A stretch of 64,000 nt of DNA from Alentia gelatinosa (lineage: Eukaryota > Annelida > Polychaeta > Phyllodocida > Polynoidae), in NCBI GenBank assembly GCA_950022655.1, contig OX465587.1:32677716-32741715 (forward strand). Direction: 5' to 3'. This document shows positions 58,101 through 62,647 of this stretch, one piece after another. A program made the translations under genes and the position numbers. Position 1 is the stretch's first letter. Every line of letters starts with the position of its first letter. The notes below the pieces were generated by a model that was given only the letters and a program-made list of their open reading frames with translations, did no database searches and was not told the DNA's origin.

Positions 58101-60926
58101 TTTTATACGTTTTTCACAAACCTTTTGAGACAAAACTTACCTGGAAAGTCTCCCCATGGATTGCTGATTCCGACAACTATAGGATCTGGAGATGACATAG
58201 GACAGTATGAGTGTGACATGGAGGACAAAGAATTATTGGTGGTTAATATCACCATTATGCTCTAATCATCATTTGTAATTAGATAGAACTGAACGAGAGT
58301 TAGCCTGATTACTTTTTATGCTACGACGGACAAGTCGTGTATTACTACACAAGGCGATAGCCGAGCGTAGTGAGTAGCAGACGTGACCGGAGTGGCTTGA
58401 AAACTAGTCAGGCTAACTCGAGTTCGGTTCTGTATTTATCCTACCCCGTCTCTACACTTCAGGTGTGAGTTCTATTTTTCGATTATATTGTATCATGCTA
58501 GCAACATCTGAATGGGCATTTTGAGTGCAACTGGAACTTTTTTCGTAGTAGCTGAAATCCTGGTCTCTGATTGGTCAATTTTTTTTATTACTCTAGTGGC
58601 ATAAAAACACTTTATGTCACAGCATGCCACATAAAATGTTAAGTCTATGGCGGCTTTTTATTAGAGGTAGGATAATAAGAGAAAACGTAGTTAGTGAGCA
58701 TGTGCTGTACATTATTATTTTGGAACATGTTGAAATATTATCAGTGGAGAATAAACTTTCTCTTCACCATGGTCTCTATGCAAATTGTTATTGGGTATGT
58801 AATAAGTCTAGAACAATATACCATGATCAAACATCATACATTACTCTCTGAGGTTGATATCATCTATAAAGACTTGGCCTTATGTCCTTATTCAATATAT
58901 GAAATTTACAACCATGGTAATGTTGGTTCAACCACAAATTCCAGTCAGATTTGATTGATCAGGCTGGTAGATCAACCAGAAGATCAGAGAAAAGTTTCCT
59001 TTAAAATTGGCCATGTATTTCAGGGGTGCTGAACTTTGGAACTCACTTTCGGCGACTGTACAGAATTGTAAAACAAAGGAGCACTTTAGGAGTTTTCTAT
59101 ACTGTTTGTGTTAGACGTTTTGGGGCTTGACATGCCTAATACATGTAGTTGTTTTCGCTCATCTCATTCCATTACACTTGTACTACTTAGTGTATGTATT
59201 CTTTTTCCTCTACTCTACCACAGATATACACTAAGTAGATTGTCCATTATGGAATCTGTGTACAAATATGACTGAAATGTGTCTGAAAACTCACCTTAGT
59301 GAGAGATATTGAATGTAAATAAAAAGATTGAGAAGGGTAGGGTCTTTCCTTCAAATGTTACCACCATGTCTAAGCCATATTCAATGTGCGATAACCAGTC
59401 AGAGGCCTAGCTTACAAAGTGATAAGGAAAGTCACCCATGTCATTTATCATATATACCCATGACGTATATATCATAAATACACACCGTTTCGCCATATAA
59501 TGTAAAAGTATTATACTGAACAGGTTTCCGTACCACACTTTATCCTACCCCTAATTAAAAACGCCATAGGTTTAACATTGACTCATTGAATGTATTTGAT
59601 GGAGCGTTGAATAAAGTGTTATTTATGCACCGAGGTGAATAAAAAACGGACAATCAGGGACCAGATAACGAAAGTAGATCCGGCAGCATTGATAAATGTG
59701 GCCATCCTCTGAAGAGTGTCAACATGCTACTAACATGGATAATTACAAAATTCTCTCTGTATATCGGTGAGATGGGGTAGGATAAATATGAAAGCGAACT
59801 CGAGATAGCCTTGTCAATGTCTATAACACTCTGGTCAGGTCTGCTACTCACTACACTCGGCTAATGCCTCGTGTAGTAATACGCAACCTGCCCATCGTGG
59901 CATAAACATTGACAAGGCTAACTCTCGTTTGGTTTCTACTAAGTACTGAACATGTTGAGCACATGTTGCTATGTGCACTGCACATGTTACCACATGTTGC
60001 TATGTGTACTGCACATGTACTGCACATGTTAACCAAATGTTGCTATATATACTGAACACATTGTCCAAACGTTGCTATGTGTATTGAACACATTGAAATA
60101 CCAGTTTCACAATATAATGATGATGTTATATTACCAGTGGAGTGTCAACATCGACTGAAATAAAGGCGCTGTCAACTATGGAACACAAAAGCAGTGAAGC
60201 TGACAGAGCAACTAAACAAGTGCAGCTTTAAAGGACTAGATAATCTCTTCTGGATATTCCCAGCAAGTGCTCATAACCAGAATCAGGTTTGACTCTCTTA
60301 TAAATTGCAGCATCATGCACTTGATCATCACAAATATTTATAACAGAACGAAGTGACTACAGTGCACATTACAGTCAACTCCAAACCCATCCTTACTATA
60401 TTGTTATCATTGTTTTTGTTATTATCATTGTTATTATCATTATTATTGTTGTTATCATTATCATAATTATCATCTTCATGATTATCATTATTATCATTGT
60501 TATTATTATTATTATCATTATCATCATCACCATCATCATTATTATCATCATTAATATTATCTGTTACTATATTCGTCATTTATTTAGTACATCCAAATAG
60601 AGATTAAGAAATAGTACCACATTAGATAATCAACTAAAAGTTTGGACAGTCATGGTTGAAAACCAAGTGTACAATCTGAACTATGACAAATAAAAGAAGA
60701 AGTAAAAAGAGCCACATACCAGGCTCCCAGGCTCCTGTACATTGACATAGACGTCCACCATATCTTATATTATCTATACAAGCTGGGCACGATGGTTCAG
60801 GGTTGGAGCAGACACTCAGAGTCTGACAGTTGGTACCTATGTAGCCAGACTGACAGGAGCACTTGTAACCATCATCTACCATCTGGCAGATTCCATTATT
60901 CAGACAAGGCCTTGATTCGCAAACAT
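29599..60926 (-). CDS. EGF-repeat and plexin-type IPT transmembrane receptor-like gene, 3' part
   Basis: Fourteen exons plus one weak candidate (listed singly) give about 790 residues. The order is an EGF-like module and a Cys-rich spacer, a short linker, two EGFs, one EGF, an EGF plus a partial EGF, one EGF, another Cys-rich module, a linker and IPT/TIG domains. After these come a basic stretch with RKRRD, another IPT ending in C-S-P-P, the plexin-like IGFLKFDVGRLEYI, one membrane span (about 23 residues) and a tail of about 55 residues ending SFYISGRR. Phases agree across all joins except between 49269 and 44052, where an exon is needed. The mix of EGFs and MET/plexin-like IPTs with so short a tail does not match a family I can name. 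It is probably a cell-surface adhesion or guidance-type receptor. The signal peptide and N-terminus lie beyond the window. Confidence 0.8.
30010..30206. mobile_element. Short palindromic element with 27-bp ends
   Basis: TTCATATTCGTTGGAACCAA at 30011 is inverted as TTGGTTCCAATGAATACG near 30185-30203. It has a 140-bp centre without coding capacity and lies in the last intron of the receptor gene. Confidence 0.65.
30571..31664. other. Intron sequence, nothing recognised
   Basis: AT-rich part of the last receptor intron. Two overlapping ORFs (31098-31439 and 31424-31657, + strand) show no family resemblance and lie antisense to the gene. TCTCCTGCAGGAGA near 31032 is a small perfect palindrome. 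Confidence 0.4.
31665..32014 (+). mobile_element. Hairpin element, ATCCTACCCC family
   Basis: The module runs from ATCCTGCCCCTAATAAAAAA to GGGGTAGGATAAAT. The hairpin has arms AAACCAAACTCGAGTTAGTC and complement and a tip of CTCGGCTTTGCCTTG. It ends about 60 bp from an exon donor. Confidence 0.85.
32076..32246 (-). CDS. Receptor exon: last IPT domain
   Basis: The acceptor is CTCTGAATGCAG and the donor GTGAGA; phase 0 to 0. It encodes GTRLSPGILTREIKIRAGEA, then PCPVTLHHVNLIRCSPPPQR, the plexin-type pattern of G-x-x-L, I-x-I, C and C-x-P-P. Confidence 0.9.
32375..32668 (+). mobile_element. Hairpin element, CTCACCCC family
   Basis: The module runs from CTCACCCCTGGTATTTTTTC to GGGTGAGATAAATTCAG. 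The hairpin has arms AGAGCTCGATCACATCTCGT and complement and a tip of GCGGCTTCGCCTTATG. Relatives are at 42699-42966, 57051-57316, 57320-57612 and 34815-35108. Confidence 0.85.
32669..33389. other. Intron sequence, nothing recognised
   Basis: No exon, hairpin element or tandem repeat was recognised. TTATAGGCAACGTAAGTATA near 32921 and a similar stretch near 55616 hint at a shared degenerate repeat. Confidence 0.4.
33390..33460. mobile_element. Remnant of pogo/Tc1-like ends
   Basis: AGTAAAACCCCGCATAAGCG, then GACACC, is followed within 40 bp by its inverse GCTTACGCGGGGTGTC. Such CCCCGC-TAAGCGGACACC ends are common on pogo-type MITEs. Only the two ends remain. Confidence 0.5.
33733..34150. repeat. 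39-bp minisatellite abutting a receptor exon
   Basis: About eight near-identical 39-bp units (core TGTGAATAGCCAAGTACGAC then CTTACCATTATTTGTATAC) run from 33751 to 34060, with diverged units to about 34150. Because 39 is a multiple of three, the array is open in several frames on both strands, giving spurious repeat ORFs. Its right edge reaches the donor region of the exon at 34186-34473. Confidence 0.92.
34186..34473 (-). CDS. Receptor exon: IPT end, furin-like site, next IPT start
   Basis: The acceptor is GTTGCCTTTAG; phase 0 to 0. It starts DCNANTSTTLICLSPNITES and then has a basic run, NSRKRRDLTRRSRMRRQ, which fits proprotein-convertase cleavage after RKRR. It ends with YYSPHIFPFKGEERM, the strand leading to another IPT. 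The donor chosen is GTGACT at 34185. A GTAAGG about 50 bp further, in phase, lies inside the adjoining minisatellite and would add repeat-encoded residues. Confidence 0.8.
34815..35108 (+). mobile_element. Diverged hairpin element, CTCACCCC family
   Basis: The module runs from TTCACCCCTGCTATTTTCCC to GGGGTGAAATAAAAT. The hairpin has arms CTTGATCCATAGCCA and complement and a tip with GGTTTTGCCTC. More diverged than the other members. Confidence 0.7.
35408..35476. repeat. TA dinucleotide microsatellite
   Basis: About 34 uninterrupted TA units. No gene feature depends on it. Confidence 0.98.
35632..35942 (-). mobile_element. Hairpin element, ATCCTACCCC family, inverted
   Basis: Hairpin first (GGAGAAACCAAACAAGAGTT, tip GCGAGGTGAAGCCCAG), then the module ending TTAAGCCTATGGAG and TAGCAGTAGGAT. 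It stops 12 bp from the donor-side border of the exon at 35954-36068. Confidence 0.85.
35954..36068 (-). CDS. Receptor exon: second IPT core
   Basis: The acceptor is TTCGTTTCAG and the donor GTAAGC; phase 2 to 0. It encodes SGGIEVTVKGTNFISVGNPV, then LITTLVKRDNPSDPDVYYT, a G-T-N-F IPT core. An ATCCTACCCC-family hairpin element ends 12 bp past the donor border. Confidence 0.88.
36069..37225. other. Intron sequence with a diffuse internal duplication
   Basis: CTATCCATTCACTATCTGCA near 36188 recurs as CTATCCCTTCACTATCTGCG near 36795, with flanking GTGTCAACTCTGTGACAT-like sequence, so about 100-150 bp are duplicated at 600 bp distance. No exon seen. Confidence 0.5.
37226..37488. mobile_element. 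MITE with TIRs of about 45 bp
   Basis: CACCCCTCTCATGAGATCTC then ACACTCTCTAAGCGGTATTC at the left is inverted at the right (GAATACCACTTAGAGAGTGT, GAGATC, AAGGGGTG). The centre has no coding capacity. Confidence 0.8.
37540..37860. repeat. Purine-rich (GA-biased) tract
   Basis: About 320 bp of almost pure A/G with scattered T and C, including an (AG)n core near 37806-37824. The opposite strand reads as a Ser/Leu/Phe-rich ORF, a composition artefact. Confidence 0.85.
38029..38078 (-). pseudogene. Duplicated 3' end of receptor IPT exon
   Basis: ATTTACCTGGCTGACTTTCT then CAGTGGGAATAT matches the 3' end and donor of the exon at 39067-39237 (ATTTACCTGGCTGGCATTCT). Homology extends about 20 bp into the intron. 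An inserted base breaks the frame, and the rest of the exon is absent. Confidence 0.75.
38079..38770. mobile_element. Cluster of three related hairpins
   Basis: Hairpins at about 38110-38225 (tip CACGAGGCAAAGCTGAGTG), 38380-38515 (tip GAGATGAAGCCGAG) and 38620-38740 (tip CGAGGCGAAGCCGAG). The last two share the flanks TATAGAACTGCA and TCTGGATTTATCTCACC, as does 51640-51800. The TTTATCTCACC end links them to the CTCACCCC family. Confidence 0.7.
39067..39237 (-). CDS. Receptor exon: first IPT end, second IPT start
   Basis: The acceptor is TGTATTGACAG and the donor GTAAAT; phase 2 to 2. It encodes FLNCSTGELMDDSKVDQPAT ... YRYFYRGNPTVTDMFPLRMP. The F-x-Y-x-x-N-P-T-V-T strand marks the IPT-to-IPT junction. 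A damaged copy of the 3' end of this exon is at 38029-38078. Confidence 0.88.
39320..39812 (+). mobile_element. Hairpin element pair, TTATTATCCACC family
   Basis: A first hairpin (39320-39420, arms ACTGGTTTCAGATAAA) is followed by the module TTTATTATCCACC ... GGTGGATAATAAATACAA and a second hairpin with arms TAGACTGGTTTCAGATAAAA and complement and a tip of CCTCGCATGCGCTCTG. The module holds a single unit of the sequence that is tandemly repeated at 98-490. Confidence 0.8.
39838..39980. repeat. Long GC-rich hairpin
   Basis: Arms of about 60 bp (CCTGTAAACGTACACATCCG ... GGGCCCCAGGACGTTTACAG and complement) lie around the loop CGAATTGTTTACACC. The flanks CTACTTTTCAGTAC and TTTACTATATACC suggest that it is a hairpin element of the TATATACC type. 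Confidence 0.8.
40650..40999 (-). mobile_element. Hairpin element, TATATACCC family, inverted
   Basis: The module TTTACTATATACC ... GGGTATATAGTAAATATATA is followed by a hairpin (arms CTTGTACAAGTCACAGAACT and complement). It ends TTCTATATAA about 7 bp from the exon border at 41007. Confidence 0.88.
41007..41139 (-). CDS. Receptor exon: first IPT/TIG domain, start
   Basis: Phase 1 to 2, donor GTATGT. It encodes VVPSDFWPTEGPLAGGTMVT, then LTGFNLQLVHNVLLNDTEC, the typical P-x-x-G-P-x-x-G-G-T start of an IPT domain. A TATATACCC-family hairpin element ends about 7 bp beyond the exon border. Confidence 0.88.
41892..42107 (-). mobile_element. tRNA-derived SINE, inverted copy
   Basis: On the minus strand the head GCTTGGTGGCTAAGTGGTAG is followed by the body shared with 7541-7763 (TTACACAAAAATGGTACCCA). 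It has no poly-A tail and is more diverged. Confidence 0.8.
42151..42545 (+). mobile_element. Hairpin element, TTATTATCCA family (BEL empty-site relative)
   Basis: The uninterrupted version of the element split at 14834-22043 reads ATGGGGACTCAGTAAACC across the insertion point. It has the module TTTTATTATTC ... AGATAGATAATAAATG and a hairpin with arms AAACGATGGTTTTCTGGACA. Confidence 0.88.
42699..42966 (+). mobile_element. Hairpin element, CTCACCCC family
   Basis: Contains TCCATAGACTTAACATTGGG, the GGGTGAGATAAATTTAG junction and a hairpin with the tip CGCGACCTCGCCTTG. It directly adjoins the next element. Confidence 0.85.
42968..43258 (-). mobile_element. Hairpin element, ATCCTACCCC family, inverted
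   Basis: A hairpin (arms GTTTTAATCTTGGCCACTG and complement, tip GAGGCGAAGCTGAG) is followed by TTTATCCTAACCC ... TTAAGCCTATGGG ... GGGGTAGGGT. Confidence 0.8.
43259..43933. other. Intron sequence, nothing recognised
   Basis: AT-rich, with no exon-like open stretch flanked by splice sites and no paired repeats. Confidence 0.4.
43934..44052 (-). CDS. Receptor exon: linker before IPT domains
   Basis: The acceptor is CTTTTCCCAG and the donor GTATGT; phase 2 to 1. It encodes LIDNKVGLVLTSFGYQTQLP, then KVKSTVDKWRMINQTISID. No domain is recognised. The frame is open and borders are good. Confidence 0.7.
44053..45263. other. Intron sequence with short GGCATTATACA-like repeats
   Basis: Near 44277-44335, CAGGCATTATACA/GGGCATTATT and AAACTTCAGG alternate about three times. 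Otherwise AT-rich. The stretch near 45060-45110 has TAAGCCTATGGAGCC, a scrap of the hairpin-element module. Confidence 0.45.
45264..45425. mobile_element. Hairpin element, GGTGAGTAATGAATACAA type
   Basis: A second copy of the 1565-1725 element: the AAAGGTGAGTAATGAATACA junction and a hairpin with arms ACCATGATTTCGATCTG and complement and a tip of CCTCGCTATCGCTCG. It abuts the next element. Confidence 0.75.
45428..45736 (+). mobile_element. Hairpin element, ATCCTACCCC family
   Basis: ATCCTACCCCTAATAAAAAA to GGGGTAGGATAAATTC, hairpin tip CTCGGCTTCGCCTCG. Nearly identical to 62241-62549 over the module. Confidence 0.9.
46093..46155. repeat. (ATACAT)n microsatellite
   Basis: About 60 bp of ATATAC/ACATAT units. 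Confidence 0.9.
46208..46543. mobile_element. Hairpin element, TTCCTATATACC family, one arm missing
   Basis: Begins within the hairpin at CGGGCAGTAATTTTTCCAAG and matches 23050-23370 onwards, including GGGACGAAAACG repeats and CTCCCAGCAGCGG. The outer hairpin arm is absent. Confidence 0.8.
46553..47532. mobile_element. TIR element, TATTCCACCAA family, second copy
   Basis: Matches 514-1475 along its whole length (for example CCAACAGACGTTCA and GCTTCCACCAACCCGACAG), with many small differences. The end reads TTGGTGGAATACAGGCTTA and runs straight into the next element. Confidence 0.85.
47532..47815. mobile_element. TIR element, CCACCTACTACGA family
   Basis: The left end AGGCCCGGCGTCCACCTACT then ACGATA is inverted at the right (ATCGTAGTTTATGGACGCC then AGGCCT). 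Internal CCGATAT motifs occur in both orientations. Confidence 0.75.
47890..47947 (-). CDS. Candidate receptor exon filling a phase gap
   Basis: The exons at 49269-49376 (ends phase 1) and 43934-44052 (starts phase 2) cannot join directly. This 58-bp stretch has a T-rich acceptor (TTTTTTTCCACATGAAG), a donor GTCAGT and the right phases, and would add SEPKQLMFMRKLEANWED. There is no domain support, and another candidate near 48980-49080 lacks an acceptor. Confidence 0.25.
47948..49268. other. Intron sequence with cysteine-bearing candidate stretch near 49000
   Basis: On the minus strand, about 49080-48985 reads CTAYCAIRCYTDHLCVPKSY in the phase needed after the exon at 49269, with a possible GTGACG donor. 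No AG acceptor exists before it, so it is not called. GATATATC/TATATCTAGTTATATC repeats lie near 48365-48400. Confidence 0.35.
49269..49376 (-). CDS. Receptor exon: Cys-rich EGF-like module
   Basis: The acceptor is CTCCCAACAG and the donor GTAGGC; phase 1 to 1. It encodes GYKGDQCFFQEDRCLEVC, then KENEKCATDLGTFICGTK. It begins with the final turn of the EGF started in the preceding exon. Confidence 0.85.
49718..50065 (-). mobile_element. Hairpin element, TATATACCC family, inverted
   Basis: A full copy: TTTACTATATACCCATGC, GGGTATATAGTAAATATATA, the hairpin, and the end ACGTTCTATATAA. Confidence 0.9.
50389..50973. mobile_element. TIR element, AAGACAGCGAC family
   Basis: CTAAAGCCCATAAGACAGCG then AC is inverted at the right end (GTCGCTGTCTTATAGGCTTT then AG). 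Internal GTGAAGTGCGTACAGCGAC occurs twice (about 50784 and 50875), and CCGATTATAATCGG-type palindromes recur. It is GC-rich compared with its flanks. No other copy is in the window. Confidence 0.8.
51640..51800. mobile_element. Hairpin element related to 38380-38740
   Basis: The GGTGAGATAAATCCAGAACT junction is followed by a hairpin (arms GCACTCAAATCATAAAAT/ATACTCC region) with the tip TTGGCTTTGCCTTGATG, ending AGTTCTATATAA. Confidence 0.7.
51801..52422. other. Intron sequence, nothing recognised
   Basis: Near 52230-52325, GTATATA/GTGTATACA motifs (CAGGTGTATATA, AAGGTGTATACAG, GGTGTATACATG) form a loose repeat. No exon seen. Confidence 0.4.
52423..52514 (-). CDS. Receptor exon: EGF-like domain
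   Basis: The acceptor chosen is TTTCACAG before CTCTCAGG. The AG seven bases further on would put a stop in frame. Phase runs 2 to 1. It encodes NSQACMSEPRCYNNATCVSE and YGCNCPEG. A hairpin element starts 41 bp upstream of the acceptor. Confidence 0.85.
52555..52822 (+). mobile_element. Hairpin element, ATCCTACCCC family
   Basis: ATCCTACCCCTAATAAAAAA to GGGGTAGGATAAAAT, then a hairpin of its own sequence (arms GTTTGAGCTTATTTATGCC / CATAAATAAACTCAGAC) with the tip GCTCGTCTTCGACTCG. It starts 41 bp from the acceptor of the exon at 52423-52514. Confidence 0.85.
52823..54528. other. Intron sequence, nothing recognised
   Basis: Two ORFs overlap on opposite strands at about 53308-53782; neither has family resemblance. 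No splice-consistent exon was found. Confidence 0.4.
54529..54722 (-). CDS. Receptor exon: calcium-binding-type EGF plus half EGF
   Basis: The acceptor is TATCTCAG and the donor GTAAGT; phase 0 to 2. It encodes INIDDCSNSTCKHGGTCADG ... CAEGWTGPIC, with the D-D-C start seen in calcium-binding EGFs. LCTSSSCAPHDMCYDLFNNS then runs on to the next exon. Confidence 0.9.
54723..55436. other. Intron sequence with short tandem AGGGTACAC
   Basis: AGGGTACAC is repeated about four times near 55020-55050. TTCAGTCTATGGACCG near 55217 also occurs near 32357, and GACTCTGAGACACTGGC near 55293 recalls a stretch near 32805, so a diffuse older repeat is shared by the two introns. Confidence 0.45.
55437..55486. 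repeat. Perfect-arm hairpin
   Basis: ATTGATCACATACATCCC and its exact complement flank the tip TCTGCCTATGGCATC. Probably the core of another hairpin element; its other module was not delimited. Confidence 0.75.
55652..56010. mobile_element. Hairpin element, TTCCTATATA family
   Basis: A hairpin of about 160 bp from AGGAATAGAGGGAAACTATG to CATGGTTTCCTTATTCCTA, tip GGCGTAGCCGCGGG, followed by tandem GTCAACCTGGGCAGTAAAC units, CCCCCAGCAGCG and the end ATAGGTATATAGGAATA. It ends about 25-30 bp from the donor border at 56033. Confidence 0.85.
56033..56169 (-). CDS. Receptor exon: EGF-like domain
   Basis: The acceptor is CCCCCAACAG and the donor GTAGGT; phase 1 to 0. It encodes GCDNNPCSEDGTINCTSI, then FQCWCKDGFTGKTCA. 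Hairpin elements lie within about 40 bp on both sides. Confidence 0.88.
56205..56290 (-). mobile_element. Partial TATATACCC hairpin element
   Basis: TTTACTATATACCCATGCCG to ACTGTACGGAAC only; the hairpin half is missing. It starts 36 bp upstream of the acceptor for the exon at 56033-56169. Confidence 0.8.
56291..56785. other. Intron sequence with TA-rich microsatellite
   Basis: (TA)n runs near 56511-56542 in an imperfect palindrome. TTAGCACCCCTCAAGTATGG near 56687 resembles LINE 3' coding remnants, but this is too short to call. Confidence 0.45.
56786..57022 (-). CDS. Receptor exon: two EGF-like domains
   Basis: Phase 1 to 1. It encodes MCSNATCHNGGTCVTDDQPA ... HCQCPTGYEGQFCQ, then DECHSNPCGEMATCIDEHDG and YTCNC. 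The six-cysteine EGF spacing is complete in the first and nearly so in the second, whose last cysteine would come from the next exon. The acceptor is 28 bp from a hairpin element. Confidence 0.9.
57051..57316 (+). mobile_element. Hairpin element, CTCACCCC family
   Basis: TTCACACCTGG to GGTGAGATAGATTCAG, then a hairpin with the tip GCAGCTTTGCCTTG. It starts 28 bp from the acceptor-side border of the exon at 57022 and is followed head-to-tail by a second copy. Confidence 0.85.
57320..57612 (+). mobile_element. Hairpin element, CTCACCCC family, tandem partner
   Basis: CTCACCCCTGGTATTTTTTC to GGTGAGATAGATTCAGAAGC, hairpin tip GCGGCTTGGCCTTG, end TTTCCTCTATAG. Same orientation as its neighbour, with only a few bases between them. 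Confidence 0.88.
57745..58070. mobile_element. Hairpin element with AGCAGCGGGCAGT module
   Basis: A hairpin at 57772-57912 (arms GAAACGTCCTTACCGTGGAC and imperfect complement, tip TGACGCCATAGGCGG) is followed by a module with CACCCCTAGCAGCGGGCAGT and the end CAGGTATATAATATAG. A relative in structure of the TTCCTATATA family. Confidence 0.75.
58141..58185 (-). CDS. Receptor mini-exon (45 bp)
   Basis: The acceptor is CATCTCCAG and the donor GTAAGT; phase 1 to 1. It encodes DPIVVGISNPWGDFP, a short linker without Cys. Support is splice sites and phase only. Confidence 0.6.
58281..58674 (-). mobile_element. Hairpin element, ATCCTACCCC family, inverted
   Basis: A hairpin (arms GAACTGAACGAGAGTTAGCC and complement, tip AAGGCGATAGCCGAG) is followed by TTTATCCTACCCCGTC ... 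AATGTTAAGTCTATGGCGG ... GAGGTAGGAT. Confidence 0.85.
58675..59444. other. Intron sequence, possible LINE scrap
   Basis: Near 59010-59115 the plus strand reads GVLNFGTHF-like then CKTKEHFRSFLYCLC, resembling the end of a LINE ORF2 (FRGAELWNSLS... FRSFL type). Too short and frameshifted for a firm call. Confidence 0.4.
59445..59520 (-). mobile_element. Partial TATATACCC hairpin element
   Basis: ATCATATATACCCATGACGT to AAAGTATTATACTGAAC matches the outer part of the module. The rest is missing. Confidence 0.65.
59542..59940 (+). mobile_element. Hairpin element, ATCCTACCCC family
   Basis: ATCCTACCCCTAATTAAAAA to GGGGTAGGATAAATATG, then a hairpin (arms GCCTTGTCAATGTCTAT, tip CTCGGCTAATGCCTCG). 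The hairpin is the closest match to that at 12418-12777. Confidence 0.85.
60400..60570. repeat. Imperfect ATT/ATC trinucleotide repeat
   Basis: About 170 bp of TTATCATTG-like triplets. The minus strand reads as an Asn/Asp-rich ORF, which is only the repeat. Confidence 0.95.
60720..60926 (-). CDS. Receptor exon: EGF-like module plus Cys-rich segment
   Basis: The acceptor is TTCATCACAG and the donor GTATGT; phase runs 1 to 1. It encodes VCESRPCLNNGICQMVDDGY, then KCSCQSGYIGTNCQ, a complete EGF. A second Cys-rich stretch follows (CSNPEPSCPACIDNI ... LCQCTGAWEP). This is the most 5' exon found. Confidence 0.88.
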
Positions 60927-61235
60927 CTGTGATGAAAACATATAGGAGTGACTATTAAAATCAAGTATACCACTGAACCAGTAAATTTAAGAATTCTGCC
61001 AGCAAAAATCAGTTTCTCTGACTTGATAGACACTTTATCAAGTAATGTAACCTTTGCAAAAAGTTTCGAAAAAAATGGTCAAGTTCATTGGAATTAAATT
61101 CCAAAACATTTGAACGTATCTTGACCACTAAGAGGATGATTGGAGAAATACTTCCCAGAAAGGAAACATGTCTTTCTCTCACCTCTGGGAATTTTCTCAT
61201 AGACATAACATTGGGAACTTATACTAAATCCTCAT

Positions 61236-61580
61236 AGAGTATTTATATAGAACGCTCTGACCATGCTGTACAAGTCACAGAACGAGATGCTAATTTACAG
61301 TTTGTACGGAGCGAGGCATTTCTGTAGAGTTCTGCACAAACGGTAAATTATCATCGAGTTCTATGACTTGTACAACATGGTTGGACGTTATATATTTACT
61401 ATATACCCAAAATTTAAAATAAAATCAATTTCATTTTTCTTAACAACCAAAGTTTTAATAAATGTATATGGGTAGGTAGTCCGTATTTTGGTGTACGGAC
61501 CAGTGGTCCGTACAGTATCTTTACGTCATATGCTGAAACGGTGCGTATTTACAGTATATATGGCATGGGTATATAGTAAT
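61236..61580 (+). mobile_element. Hairpin element, TATATACCC family
   Basis: A full copy: TATATAGAACGC, hairpin, TTTACTATATACCC, central ACGGACCAGTGGTCCGT and GGGTATATAGTAA. Confidence 0.9.
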
Positions 61581-61825
61581 GTAAAAAAAGAAGATACTCA
61601 ATGGGAGATAATGTCACAAATGTTGGCCAATCAGTCAGGGGTAGGGATGAACTGCAGTTGATCTGTAGATGCTGAAAATATGCCATTCAGTTTGGTATGC
61701 TACGCTTTTTTTTGTTTGGGAAGTTTAACATCCAAATTGTTCAATTAGACTTACTTTGGATTTGACCGAATCTATGAGATGAATGTAGGTAGAAACCTCA
61801 CCCCTACACATCTACCGAGGTGAGA

Positions 61826-61991
61826 GTACTTTTACTTCCCATACCACATAGACATGGTATGAGAAGGATTGGCCTTTGATATAGCAGTAAACCTACCACT
61901 CCTGGGGGTGAAGGAGAAAAAGTAGCTGCAGTGGGACCAGAATCAAGTCCCGTGCTCTTTTCCACTGATCTAACTCCCCACCCCAGTCACT
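61826..61991 (-). mobile_element. tRNA-derived SINE, inverted copy
   Basis: On the minus strand, GGGGAGTTAGATCAGTGG then CTCCTTCACCCCCAGGAGTG and TTTACTGCTATATCAAAGGC match the SINE at 3207-3396. Confidence 0.8.
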
Positions 61992-62240
61992 TTAGTTATG
62001 CTTGTGTGCAAGCATATCCGGTCTGCACCATGAGGAGGTGAGGCAACCAAGAGGATGAACAGATTGGTAATTTCTGTCCACCCAGCAGACTTGTCTGCTA
62101 CGCAATCTTAATTAGCTTTGCCTTGGGAGATGACCGTACGCCACACTGTAACATCAAGTGATTAGCTAAAAATGTCGCCGTTTTTAGGTATATAATATGC
62201 ACAACCAGTGAAATGGCTTACTCTCTTTGTAGGTTAAATT

Positions 62241-62549
62241 ATCCTACCCCTAATAAAAAACTCCATCGGCTTAACATTGGGTCACTGTATTCGGTCTGGA
62301 GTTCAGAAAAATGAAAAATATCGCTCTAGTGGGATACACTTGACGAATGACGTCATTTGTTAATGTAGAAGTAATTTAGATGGGCGGGGTAGGATAAATT
62401 CTAAACCAAACTCGAGTTAGTCGTGTTATTGTTCATCGCACTCCGGCAAGATCGCGTATTACTGCTCTCTGCTTCACCTCGCGCAGTAATATGCGATCTT
62501 GCAGTCGTGCGATAAACAACAACACGGCTAACTCTTGTTTGGTTTCTCC
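62241..62549 (+). mobile_element. Hairpin element, ATCCTACCCC family
   Basis: ATCCTACCCCTAATAAAAAA to GGGGTAGGATAAATTC, hairpin arms AAACCAAACTCGAGTTAGTC and complement, tip CTCTGCTTCACCTCG. Confidence 0.9.
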
Positions 62550-62647
62550 ATAATACTTGGTAATATAAATGATCATATTACTAAGATCAGGATGTATCTG
62601 ATGTGTATCAATTCTTTTACGTCAGACAGTGAGCCAGTTTCCATGTA

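Noticed and set aside
60328..60579. Asn/Asp-rich ORF
   Set aside because: Product of an ATT/ATC trinucleotide repeat.
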